Positions 1 to 5,896 of a stretch of 13,159 nucleotides of DNA are shown here, piece after piece. Each line of letters begins with the position of its first letter. Position 1 is the first letter of the stretch. This stretch comes from an uncultured Collinsella sp. (GTDB lineage: Bacteria > Actinomycetota > Coriobacteriia > Coriobacteriales > Coriobacteriaceae). The position numbers and the translations under genes were made by a program. The notes beneath the pieces were generated by a model, which saw only the letters and a program-made list of their open reading frames with translations, did no database searches and had not been told where the DNA came from. Location of the stretch: positions 1 to 13,159 of the forward strand of contig CAADVE010000229.1 of the NCBI GenBank assembly GCA_900752425.1. Direction: 5' to 3'.

Positions 1-284
1 CCCTTGTCCTCGTCGACCGTCACGTCGCCGATCTTGTAGTCAAAGCCCTCGAGATAGGTCTTGGCATACTCCTTGGGATCGATACCCAGCTGCTCGAACT
101 CGTCGCCCGAAGCTTCCTCCAGACCAGAAAGGAAGTCGTCGCCACCGTTCTTGACCTCGTCAAACTGCGTCGTAAGATCCTCGGTGATGAGCTCCTCAAC
201 CGAAGGACCTCCACAGCCGGAAAGCACGACCACGCATGCAACCAAGACGGCCATGAGGGGCACAAGCAGCAGCTTCTTTTTCAT
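1..284 (-). CDS. Lipoprotein, 3' end outside window
   Basis: This gene is read leftwards from ATG at 284-282 and is still open at base 1, so 94 residues are visible. A GGGAGG ribosome site (291-296) lies 6 nt before the start. The N-terminus is a lipoprotein signal: MKKK, a hydrophobic stretch (residues 5-20), then lipobox LSGC with the acylated Cys at 24. The mature part begins GGPSVEEL and is acidic, with a YKIGDVTVDED segment near the cut that resembles the beta-strand start of small Coriobacteriia lipoproteins. The signal and anchor are clear; the function is not. The product should be attached to the outer face of the cytoplasmic membrane. Confidence 0.8.
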   Translation of the reverse strand, partial: MKKKLLLVPLMAVLVACVVVLSGCGGPSVEELITEDLTTQFDEVKNGGDDFLSGLEEASGDEFEQLGIDPKEYAKTYLEGFDYKIGDVTVDEDK

Positions 285-331
285 GTTGTTCCTCCCAATG
301 AGCGGCACCGCGCTTCCCGGACGCGGCACAC

Positions 332-359
332 GTTGTAATAAGTAAGCCCATACTATCAA
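332..359 (-). promoter_or_regulatory. Candidate promoter of the left-edge lipoprotein gene
   Basis: On the minus strand, TTGATA (359-354, 5/6 to the -35 consensus) is followed after 16 bp by TACAAC (337-332, 4/6). It lies about 50 bp before the lipoprotein start in an AT-richer stretch. The -10 match is modest, so this is a prediction only. Confidence 0.4.
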
Positions 360-463
360 CTTATGAACACCCTCGGCAACGCGAAGGCGCGGTCGGTTCG
401 TTTTAGCGTCCGAACGGTTTGCAAGCCCGCCCAACGCGCAATAAAACGCTTCCCCACGGTGCA

Positions 464-494
464 ATAAAAAAGGTGGCCGGAAAACCCGACCACC
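464..494 (-). terminator. Intrinsic terminator of the EIIA gene
   Basis: Read on the minus strand, GGTGGTCGG (494-486) pairs with CCGGCCACC (480-472) around a short T-rich loop. The stem is 9 bp with one G-U pair. TTTTTT (471-466) follows directly. It starts 27 nt after the stop codon of the PTS gene and has the full intrinsic-terminator form. Confidence 0.85.
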
Positions 495-520
495 CTTGCA
501 CATCCTTTGGATGCCGCAAT

Positions 521-1057
521 TTACTTGCGGACGACCTTAACGATGGCGTCACCGGCGGCGACAGCGGAGTCGGCCTCGACGGCGAGTTCAACATCGGCAA
601 ACTCGGCGGTGTTGGACACGGCCACGACGACGCAGTCCTTGTAACCGGCAGCAGCGATCTTGGCACGGTCGATCTTGAGAATGGGCTGGCCGGCCTTCAC
701 GACGTCGTCGGCCTTGACGAAGCCCTCGAAGCCGTCGCCGTTCATGTTGACGGTATCGACGCCAACGTGCACCAGAACCTCGATGCCGCTATCGGACTGC
801 AAGCCCACGGCGTGACCCATGGTGACGGTCACCTTACCGTCGCAGGGAGCGTAGACCAGATCGTCCTCGGGCCACACGGCACAGCCCTTGCCCAGAACCT
901 CGCCACCAAAGACGGGATCGGGCACGTCGGCCATCTTGATGACCTTGCCCTTGACGGGCGAGCACAGCACGTCGGCGCCAGCAGAAGCAGAGATGGAGGC
1001 CGGAGCAGCGGCAGCCGCGGGCTCAGCCTTCTTCTTGAACATGTCAAACAGACCCAT
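521..1057 (-). CDS. crr: PTS glucose-type EIIA phosphocarrier (EIIA-Glc/Crr family)
   Basis: A 178-residue cytoplasmic phosphocarrier that would take phosphate from HPr and pass it to an EIIB domain of a sugar transporter. The fold motifs are all present: SPVKGKVIKMADVPDPVF (33-50), MGHAVGL with His82, and VLVHVGVDTV with His97, the expected phosphorylated residue. The 15-residue spacing equals that of His75/His90 in E. coli Crr. The N-terminus MGLFDMFKKK closely matches the amphipathic membrane-binding helix of E. coli Crr and is followed by an Ala/Pro linker (about 14-28). I chose the ATG at 1057 because GAGGAG (1065-1070) lies 7 nt upstream and the protein then has family length; the frame is open further upstream but lacks homology. 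No EI, HPr or EIIBC lies nearby, so its partners are encoded elsewhere. Confidence 0.93.
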   Translation of the reverse strand: MGLFDMFKKKAEPAAAAAPASISASAGADVLCSPVKGKVIKMADVPDPVFGGEVLGKGCAVWPEDDLVYAPCDGKVTVTMGHAVGLQSDSGIEVLVHVGVDTVNMNGDGFEGFVKADDVVKAGQPILKIDRAKIAAAGYKDCVVVAVSNTAEFADVELAVEADSAVAAGDAIVKVVRK

Positions 1058-1106
1058 ACGTTTTCTCCTCTTGATTAAGCGCAACGTTGTGCGCATGCCT
1101 ACGGTA

Positions 1107-1135
1107 ATTATAGTGCCAAATGGTTCAAATGCTAA
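1107..1135 (-). promoter_or_regulatory. Promoter of the EIIA gene
   Basis: The minus strand reads TTAGCA (1135-1130, 4/6), a 17-bp spacer, then a perfect TATAAT (1112-1107). This is about 50 bp before the start codon. The exact -10 and ideal spacing make it the best sigma-70-type promoter in the window. Confidence 0.7.
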
Positions 1136-1330
1136 GGTGGGGACTCGAATCGCGAGCCCTTCCCGGTAGTGCTCGTGGGACGAGCATCTCCTTTGCATCG
1201 CTGGTCGATAAGCCGAGTATCGCCTGCGCACGGGACGGGCAGAAGCGGGTGCACCAAACCCGATACTTCTTTTCGCTCTCGAGTCCTGCCGCCGCCTTGT
1301 CCCTAACACTTCCTGACACCGACCGAAACG

Positions 1331-1359
1331 TGCCAAAATAAACCCGTCCCTTTTTGGCA
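1331..1359 (+). repeat. Fixed-loop hairpin, divergent copy D
   Basis: TGCCAAAA (1331-1338) and TTTTGGCA (1352-1359) form a perfect 8-bp stem around a 13-nt loop, TAAACCCGTCCCT. The loop has the same length as the three other copies (2904, 5695, 5744) and matches TAAGAACGTCCCC at 9 of 13 positions. The stem sequence is unrelated. Membership in the family is likely but less sure than for the other three. Confidence 0.55.
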
Positions 1360-1393
1360 GGTTTGGCGAGTGTGGATTTTTGGACGCTTAACT

Positions 1394-1462
1394 AGCGAAC
1401 GTGGATAATCTCCCACTTTGAGGCCGTCACCGAGCCAAAACGGGAGATTATCCGCTCTCATT
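1394..1462. repeat. Palindromic ~70-bp repeat, left of fic
   Basis: GTGGATAATCTCCC (1401-1414) is mirrored by GGGAGATTATCC (1442-1453) around a ~27-nt centre. The unit recurs nearly intact, in the same orientation, at 2831-2900 beyond the fic gene. The two copies share both arms and the inner ACTTTGAG and CCAAAAC blocks. They differ mainly in a ~12-nt centre and in the outer right arm (CCGCTCTC here, CCACGCTC there). Confidence 0.85.
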
Positions 1463-1506
1463 TTGGATAACCCCCCCCTGTACCAAGCCGAGCTCCATGG
1501 TCAAGT

Positions 1507-1608
1507 AATAACGACTTCTCGTCATTAGATTGTTTACATCAATTCTAATAACTATTTAATCCTTAAACTCGTTATTAGAATTGATATGATTAGCCTAATA
1601 ACGAGTTT
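1507..1608. promoter_or_regulatory. fic promoter with five alternating operator half-sites
   Basis: The motif (C)TAATAACGAG occurs five times in alternating orientation: TAATAACGA (1507-1515), TCGTCATTAG reversed with one mismatch (1518-1527), CTAATAACT (1545-1553), CTCGTTATTAG reversed (1568-1578) and CTAATAACGAG (1595-1605). The last two form a perfect 14-bp inverted repeat (1565-1578 with 1595-1608). The third and fourth form a perfect 15-bp inverted repeat (1538-1552 with 1571-1585). An extended -10, TGATATGAT (1582-1590), lies between the last two sites, so a bound protein would cover the promoter. An alternative promoter is TTTACA (1533-1538) with TTTAAT (1555-1560). The likely ligand is the winged helix of the Fic protein itself; this is inference. 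Confidence 0.7.
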
Positions 1609-1634
1609 CCGGCACTAAAGATATGGAGGGCGCG

Positions 1635-2807
1635 ATGCAAATCGAGGAGAACGGCCAGGGAACGCTCCGCAATAATCTATCGGGGAAATTGGCTTACTAT
1701 TCGTTTTTTCCAACGCCCTTGCAATCATTGAGGCAGCTAAACCTCACCGAGGAAACCTATCGCACGCTTTCCGCATGCTCACGAAAGCTTGGAGAGCTTG
1801 AAGGCATGCTCTACTTTGTTCCCAACGCCGACATGTATCTGACAATGTACGTGCGCAAAGAAGCACTCCTTTCTTCGCAAATTGAGGGAACCCAGTGCAC
1901 GTTTGACGACCTACTTAGTCCATCGCAAACACAACTCCATCATAAAGATGTCGCAGACGTCGTGAATTACGTCCGTGCTGTCGACCGCGGCGTAGAACTG
2001 CTCAAAAAGATGCCCTTGTGCACGAGACTTCTTAGGCAAGTTCATGCGGTCCTGCTGGACGGAGTGCGCGGAACGGAGAAGAATCCAGGCGAGCTGCGCT
2101 CCTCACAAAACTGGATTGGCCCCTCAGGCTGCACCATTGCAACCGCATCGTTTGTCCCTCCAAACATTGAAGATTTGAGTAACACGCTCCAGGACCTCGA
2201 ACGCTTTATCAATGAGCCTCAAGTCGAAATGGATCCGATTGTGCGGGCGGCGCTCGTCCATTACCAATTTGAAACTGCCCATCCATTCCTAGACGGAAAC
2301 GGTCGCCTGGGCAGGCTTCTCATTACACTTATGCTCATCAATGATGGCGTTCTTCATTCTTGCTTGTTCTATCCATCGTTCCAGTTCAAGAAAAATCGAA
2401 GCGAGTACTACCGGCAACTCACATCCGTAAGGGAGAGAGGCACTTACGAGGAATGGATAGAGTTTTTCTGCAACAGTCTTCTCGAGAGTGCGAAGGACTC
2501 GGTAGGGTCTTTAAAAAACCTTGTTGACCTCCATAACCGTTCCACAGCAACCATTACCGAAAATCTCGGAAGGACTGCTGCAAACGGGCAAAGGCTGTTG
2601 GGCATTCTTGAAGAGCACCCCATCGTCGACACCGCATTCATCGCTGCCCAACTCGATATCGGCAGGAGTACCGCGAGCTCGCTCGTCAAATCATTTGAAG
2701 AATTGGGTATCCTCCGTCCGCTCGACGAGTCAAGACAGAGATACCGGCAGTACGGGTATGAAGAGTATCTTTCGATTCTCAGGGAAGACGCCGAGCCGAT
2801 TAGATAG
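1635..2807 (+). CDS. Fic family AMPylase with C-terminal winged helix
   Basis: A 390-residue Fic protein, predicted to transfer AMP (or another nucleotide phosphate) from a nucleotide to a target hydroxyl. The active-site motif HPFLDGNGRLGR (216-227) is complete: catalytic His216, Asp220 and both arginines. The N-terminal part carries SSQIEG (80-85), which fits the inhibitory [ST]xxxE[GN] helix placed before the Fic core, as in class II Fic proteins. Residues about 316-380 form a winged HTH (AAQLDIGRSTASSLVKSFEELGI), common in this group and suggestive of autoregulation. I chose the ATG at 1635 because GGAGG (1625-1629) lies 5 nt upstream; an in-frame ATG at 1623 would add four residues but lacks a ribosome site. 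Base composition is less GC-rich than in neighbouring genes, and direct repeats flank it, which suggests acquisition. No antitoxin-like small gene is visible. Target unknown. Confidence 0.92.
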   Translation: MQIEENGQGTLRNNLSGKLAYYSFFPTPLQSLRQLNLTEETYRTLSACSRKLGELEGMLYFVPNADMYLTMYVRKEALLSSQIEGTQCTFDDLLSPSQTQLHHKDVADVVNYVRAVDRGVELLKKMPLCTRLLRQVHAVLLDGVRGTEKNPGELRSSQNWIGPSGCTIATASFVPPNIEDLSNTLQDLERFINEPQVEMDPIVRAALVHYQFETAHPFLDGNGRLGRLLITLMLINDGVLHSCLFYPSFQFKKNRSEYYRQLTSVRERGTYEEWIEFFCNSLLESAKDSVGSLKNLVDLHNRSTATITENLGRTAANGQRLLGILEEHPIVDTAFIAAQLDIGRSTASSLVKSFEELGILRPLDESRQRYRQYGYEEYLSILREDAEPIR

Positions 2808-2830
2808 GCATCGCAGCCCAGGCAAATTAA

Positions 2831-2900
2831 AGCGAGCGTGGATAATCTCCCACTTTGAGCCCGCACACAGGCCAAAACCGGGAGATTATCCACGCTCATT
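2831..2900. repeat. Palindromic ~70-bp repeat, right of fic
   Basis: GAGCGTGGATAATCTCCC (2834-2851) and GGGAGATTATCCACGCTC (2880-2897) form a perfect 18-bp inverted repeat. It is the better preserved of the two copies around fic, and both lie in the same orientation. It begins 24 bp after the fic stop codon, so it could also act as a 3' hairpin for that transcript, but no T-run follows. Confidence 0.88.
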
Positions 2901-2903
2901 CCT

Positions 2904-2938
2904 GAGTAGTCATTTATGAACGTCCCCAATGACTACTC
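2904..2938 (+). repeat. Fixed-loop hairpin, copy A
   Basis: GAGTAGTCATT (2904-2914) and AATGACTACTC (2928-2938) form a perfect 11-bp stem around the 13-nt loop TATGAACGTCCCC. The loop is shared with copies at 5695 and 5744 (one or two substitutions), while most of the stem differs and pairs anew in each copy. Confidence 0.85.
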
Positions 2939-2962
2939 CGACATCGCCGATGTTTCGGCAAC

Positions 2963-3120
2963 GACAGCGAGCGAGCCGCATTCGGAGCAAGACGACGCCG
3001 CAGGTAGAGAACGGACAGCGAGCGGGTCGCATTTGAGACAAGGTGACGTGAAACGAAAGGGCGCTGACCTTCTGGTCGCGCCCTTGAAGTTGAACGTCAG
3101 ATTGTCCAAATGCGGCCCGC
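2963..3120. repeat. Fold-back element with a truncated second arm
   Basis: Bases 3022-3120 fold into one long imperfect hairpin. GCGGGTCGCATTTG (3022-3035) pairs with CAAATGCGGCCCGC (3107-3120). Inside it GACAA pairs with TTGTC, TGACGT with ACGTCA, AAGGGCGC (3057-3064) with GCGCCCTT (3078-3085), and GACC with GGTC around loop TTCT. Upstream, 2963-2997 resembles the left arm (GACAGCGAGCGAGCCGCATT against GACAGCGAGCGGGTCGCATT, 51 bp apart) but has no partner arm. On the minus strand the inner hairpin could help end pyrE transcription, though the T-run after it is poor (TTTCGTTT). Confidence 0.7.
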
Positions 3121-3132
3121 GCAGCGTCGAGC

Positions 3133-3162
3133 AGTTACGGCGTTTGGTAAAACGCCGTAACT
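3133..3162 (-). other. 13-bp hairpin overlapping the pyrE stop codon
   Basis: AGTTACGGCGTTT (3133-3145) and AAACGCCGTAACT (3150-3162) form a perfect 13-bp stem with a 4-nt loop. It covers two bases of the pyrE stop codon. No T-run follows on either strand, so it is not a standard intrinsic terminator; it may protect the 3' end of the mRNA or work together with the hairpin further on. Confidence 0.6.
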
Positions 3163-3841
3163 AACGTGCTCCGTACTGCTCGTAGTAGGCGTCGATGGCG
3201 GCCTTGAGCTCATCATCGATGACGACCTTGCCGTCGATCTCGTGGTTGTAGAGGGTCTCGACGACCTCGGCCATGGAAACGATGCTCGCAACGGGGAAGC
3301 CGTACTTGGCCTCGATCTCCTTCTGAGCGGTGGTCACACCGCCCTTGCCGACCTCCATGCGGTTGAGGGACACGATCAGGCCCTTGATCTCGACATCGGC
3401 AGCAGCCTTGACCTTAGGATAGGTCTCGTCGATGGACTTGCCGCTGGTGGTGACGTCCTCGACCATGACCACACGGTCGCCGTCCTTGGGCTCATAACCC
3501 AGCAGGTTGCCCTTATCGGCACCGTGGTCCTTGGCCTCCTTGCGGTCGCAGCAGTACTTGACCTCCTTGCCGTACAGCTCGTGGTAGGCAATTGCGGTCA
3601 CGACGGCCAGCGGAATGCCCTTGTAGGCCGGTCCAAACAGCACATCAAAGTCGTCGCCGAAGTTATCGTGGATGGCTTGGGCGTAATACTCGCCCAGCTT
3701 CTTGAGCTGATAGCCCGTCACGTAAGCGCCGGCGTTCATAAAGAACGGGGACTGACGGCCGCTCTTGAGCGTAAAGCTGCCGAACTTAAGGACGTCGGAC
3801 TCGACCATAAACTTGATGAACTCTTGCTTGTAAGCCTCCAT
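3161..3841 (-). CDS. pyrE: Orotate phosphoribosyltransferase
   Basis: A 226-residue cytoplasmic enzyme that joins orotate and PRPP to give orotidine 5'-monophosphate in de novo pyrimidine synthesis. Visible family motifs are FGSFTLKSGRQSPFFMN (20-36), the FGPAYKGIPLA loop (69-79), the basic segment YCCDRKEAKDHG (96-107) and the PRPP-binding loop VVMVEDVTTSGKS (124-136, the family's VVxVDDVxTxGxx with Glu-Asp at the acidic pair). Length and motif order are typical. The ATG at 3841 has AGGAG (3847-3851) 5 nt upstream. It lies 121 nt downstream of the LuxR regulator on the same strand. I found no convincing promoter in that gap, so it may be read from either start. No other pyr gene is present in the window. 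Confidence 0.95.
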   Translation of the reverse strand: MEAYKQEFIKFMVESDVLKFGSFTLKSGRQSPFFMNAGAYVTGYQLKKLGEYYAQAIHDNFGDDFDVLFGPAYKGIPLAVVTAIAYHELYGKEVKYCCDRKEAKDHGADKGNLLGYEPKDGDRVVMVEDVTTSGKSIDETYPKVKAAADVEIKGLIVSLNRMEVGKGGVTTAQKEIEAKYGFPVASIVSMAEVVETLYNHEIDGKVVIDDELKAAIDAYYEQYGAR

Positions 3842-3962
3842 GCGGGCTCCTCTCGTAATCGCGTACGTGCCTTCCAGTTTAGCGCAGGCGAAGCGTCGAT
3901 GCGGGCGCGCTTTGGGGCCACATCCCCCCGTTAGAGTAAGGGACTGGGCGGCGGCTCATACG

Positions 3963-5507
3963 CTAGTCCTTGGGTGTCCAGGACCAGAAGAAGTTGATAA
4001 GGGCCACACGCGAGGCGGTACCGGCCTTTTTGTTGATCGAGGAAATGTGGCGATAGAGCGTGGATCTCGAAAGAAAGAGCGTTGTGGCGATGTCCTGAAC
4101 GCTCTGGTCCGAAACGACCAAGACCTCAAGAATATCGCGCTCGCGCTCTGTAAGCCCAAAGGTGGCGACGAAGGCATCAAGGCGTTCATCGGACGTGAGC
4201 TCCGCTGCCTCCACGGGCTCGGGGTCGGAGCATGTGGGCGCAAGATCCCCACCAAGATCGTCGGTGGCAAGCGGCAGTCCGTCCCGCATCGCGGCATCAT
4301 CGGCTCGTTGCCCCAACTGCCCCAGCAGCGTAATCGCAATGCCCACAAACATCACGAGCGCCGCACCGACCGCAGCCAGCACATTTTGACTCGAGATAAT
4401 CGCCACTGCCGGCGCCGTCACGAACATCGAGCACACGTTGTTGACGACGCGACCCATGCACGGCCAAAAATATGACCAGCGCGCATAGAGCGAGACGGCG
4501 GCATATTTTGTGGTAAAGAACACCACGAAAAAGCCCGAGCCCAGATAAAAGATGATCGTGGCAGCGAGCTCGTTGCCGCCATTGCCGTCGACGATGAGCA
4601 CAAAGAACGAAAGCGTGGACAGCATGGCGGCACATGTCATGCCGATATTCATATACGAGCGGCCGTGCAGGTCAAATAGTGCGCCAGCGACCAACGAGCT
4701 CACGACAAGCAGCAGGCGCGGCCAATCGCCCAAATCGACGGCTCCGACAGCATGCAGGGTCGTGAAGCCCGCGTTGAGAGCGGCGAATACGCCGGAAAGG
4801 TACGCCGTCGCTACGGTCAGGCGAACTACGGCACGACGGAATGCCGCCTTTGCCTCGGGATCGTCTTGCCACTTGGCGCCATGTTCCAAAGCATCTACCG
4901 AAAGCCCGGCAACATTGGGTTCAAAGTTGGGATCTGACTCGTCGCGAAGCTTGGCGCGTCGGGCGCCGTGGAGCAACGCCACCTGCACGATCGCACAGAC
5001 AACCAGAACAGCCTGCTGAGGAATGCCGGCAGGCATCACCATGTGGTTAAGGACCTGCACCAGAACGCCCATGGCGTAAGAAAGTGCGGCGGCGCGCGCC
5101 AAGCAAGGCGTCCGCGCAAAGCGTCTAGCAAAGTTGGCATGCGCAACCGATCCGCAATAGCCCAGAGCGCAGCATGCCACTATGCCCCCGACAATTACCA
5201 TCTCAACCTGAACCGCCATAATCAACAGCAGCAATGCCGCCACCAGCAAAACGCCCGTGACGTCGCTCGTTGCGTCGATGGCATGGGGACGGCGATAGTA
5301 CAGAACGGGACGCACAAAGAAGCCAATCACGCTCGCGCCGACGGCAAGGCTCTCATAAATAACGACCTCGTTCGGAGGCACGAACTCGGCCATGCGCGCA
5401 TCAAAGAGATACTCACACGCCAAAAACGTGAAGAAGAACAGCGCCAGGCATATAATCTCCCGAATGCCCCGACGCAAATATGAGGTTGTGTCTCCCGTAC
5501 CCCTCAT
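3963..5507 (-). CDS. 12-TM membrane LuxR-type transcriptional regulator
   Basis: A 514-residue membrane-bound regulator. The first ~400 residues hold about twelve hydrophobic segments (near 15-35, 49-70, 84-101, 103-124, 138-158, 165-180, 227-249, 262-280, 288-306, 315-334, 355-372 and 377-397). A soluble acidic linker (about 400-440) leads to a C-terminal LuxR HTH (451-508): GLTERERDILEVL, then SVQDIATTLFLSRSTLYRHI. This layout belongs to a family expanded in Coriobacteriia, members of which in Eggerthella lenta control nearby metabolic genes. The membrane part presumably senses a small molecule; the ligand is unknown. The start at 5507 has a run of 16 G on the coding strand 5 nt before it, which takes the place of a normal ribosome site. 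No typical catabolic operon is adjacent; pyrE is downstream. Confidence 0.88.
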   Translation of the reverse strand: MRGTGDTTSYLRRGIREIICLALFFFTFLACEYLFDARMAEFVPPNEVVIYESLAVGASVIGFFVRPVLYYRRPHAIDATSDVTGVLLVAALLLLIMAVQVEMVIVGGIVACCALGYCGSVAHANFARRFARTPCLARAAALSYAMGVLVQVLNHMVMPAGIPQQAVLVVCAIVQVALLHGARRAKLRDESDPNFEPNVAGLSVDALEHGAKWQDDPEAKAAFRRAVVRLTVATAYLSGVFAALNAGFTTLHAVGAVDLGDWPRLLLVVSSLVAGALFDLHGRSYMNIGMTCAAMLSTLSFFVLIVDGNGGNELAATIIFYLGSGFFVVFFTTKYAAVSLYARWSYFWPCMGRVVNNVCSMFVTAPAVAIISSQNVLAAVGAALVMFVGIAITLLGQLGQRADDAAMRDGLPLATDDLGGDLAPTCSDPEPVEAAELTSDERLDAFVATFGLTERERDILEVLVVSDQSVQDIATTLFLSRSTLYRHISSINKKAGTASRVALINFFWSWTPKD

Positions 5508-5512
5508 GGATA

Positions 5513-5528
5513 CCCCCCCCCCCCCCCC
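5513..5528. repeat. C16/G16 homopolymer before the LuxR gene start
   Basis: Sixteen consecutive C on the plus strand (G on the coding strand of the LuxR gene), ending 5 nt from its ATG. The tract lies between the predicted promoter and the start codon and fills the Shine-Dalgarno position. Tracts of this length are prone to slippage during replication and to sequencing error. Confidence 0.85.
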
Positions 5529-5539
5529 AAATGTCTGTA

Positions 5540-5568
5540 AATCTATTTTAATAAAGAACCAGTCTCAA
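5540..5568 (-). promoter_or_regulatory. Candidate promoter of the 12-TM LuxR gene
   Basis: The minus strand has TTGAGA (5568-5563, 5/6), a 17-bp spacer and TAGATT (5545-5540, 4/6). Transcription would start near 5533, just before the G16 tract, so the tract would make up most of the leader. An overlapping TAAAAT (5550-5545) is another possible -10. Confidence 0.5.
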
Positions 5569-5694
5569 TATCGAAGCCAGGCTCGAAATGCTGCCAATTC
5601 GACCCCAGCCGTCCACATCACGCCGCGATTTTGAGCCGCATGGACCAGAAGGGACACGCGCGATCTCTAGCTCGGCCAGGAGTGTCTCCAACTA

Positions 5695-5725
5695 CCACTC
5701 ATTTAAGTACGTCCCCAATGAGTGG
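5695..5725 (+). repeat. Fixed-loop hairpin, copy B
   Basis: CCACTCATT (5695-5703) and AATGAGTGG (5717-5725) form a perfect 9-bp stem around the 13-nt loop TAAGTACGTCCCC. It is in the same orientation as copies A and C and lies 18 bp before copy C. Confidence 0.85.
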
Positions 5726-5743
5726 CCAAAGAGTGTCCCCCGC

Positions 5744-5778
5744 GACTAGTCGTTTAAGAACGTCCCCGGCGACTAGTC
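5744..5778 (+). repeat. Fixed-loop hairpin, copy C
   Basis: GACTAGTCG (5744-5752) pairs with CGACTAGTC (5770-5778), and two T-G wobbles (5753-5754 with 5768-5769) extend the stem to 11 bp. The 13-nt loop is TAAGAACGTCCCC. Stem and loop length match copy A, but the stem sequence differs. Confidence 0.85.
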
Positions 5779-5896
5779 AAAAATGGGCCATGTGTCCCAG
5801 TTGTGGAGACTCCTTGAGCCGTCTGGGTATCGCGAAGGATCGCGCACTCCCCCATCATCAAAAGTGACACACGCTACCTGTTGATGGGAGGCAGCC

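Larger units (their letters stand above)
1058..1634. other. Intergenic region between EIIA and fic genes, no gene seen
   Basis: No supportable gene is visible here. From left to right it holds the EIIA ribosome site and promoter. Two small hairpins follow: 1141-1159 (GGACTCG/CGAGCCC, one wobble) and 1170-1186 (TGCTCGT/ACGAGCA). Next are a fixed-loop hairpin (1331-1359), a palindromic repeat shared with the far side of fic (1394-1462), and the AT-rich fic control region (about 1505-1620). Base composition shifts from GC-rich to AT-rich near 1500. Confidence 0.7.
2808..3160. other. Repeat-rich intergenic region between fic and pyrE
   Basis: I see no real gene here; the open frames lack ribosome sites and consist of repeats. 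It holds the second palindromic repeat (2831-2900), a fixed-loop hairpin (2904-2938), a small hairpin next to it (ACATCG 2941-2946 with CGATGT 2948-2953), two related segments 51 bp apart (2963 and 3014), a ~99-nt fold-back element (3022-3120) and a 13-bp hairpin at the end of pyrE (3133-3162). Confidence 0.75.
5508..5896. other. Divergent intergenic region, LuxR gene and zinc-ribbon operon
   Basis: No gene is supported here. It holds the G16 tract and LuxR promoter on the left, two fixed-loop hairpins in tandem (5695-5725 and 5744-5778), and the ribosome site GGGAGG (5886-5891) for the plus-strand operon. Short GTGTCCC-like words recur around the hairpins (for example 5733-5739 and 5791-5797). 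I could not find a convincing -35/-10 pair for the plus-strand operon in this stretch. Confidence 0.65.

Noticed and set aside
419..1078. A 219-codon plus-strand frame opposite the EIIA gene
   Set aside because: The minus-strand EIIA gene has both catalytic histidines, promoter, ribosome site and terminator; the plus-strand frame is rich in Gly, Asp and His without motifs.
1137..1200. tRNA-like string on the minus strand ending in GATTCGAGTCCCCACC
   Set aside because: The T-loop word is suggestive, but the flanking bases do not form a T-stem or an acceptor stem, and no D-arm or anticodon arm is visible. Two simple hairpins explain the pairing.
1058..1336. N-terminal extension of the EIIA protein
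   Set aside because: The frame is open to 1336, but the ATG at 1057 has a good ribosome site, the promoter lies within the would-be extension, and the family starts with the same MGLFD helix.
1401..2894. DnaA-box-like TTATCCAC within the palindromic repeats
   Set aside because: The match is 8 of 9 at best and lies inside a repeat arm. There is no cluster, AT-rich unwinding region or dnaA/dnaN nearby.
2916..3164. An 82-codon plus-strand frame after fic
   Set aside because: It starts inside a hairpin loop, has no ribosome site, and consists of repeat sequence.
5695..5778. Two tandem hairpins as a mini CRISPR array
   Set aside because: Only two units, the conserved part is the loop and not a full repeat, and no cas genes are present.
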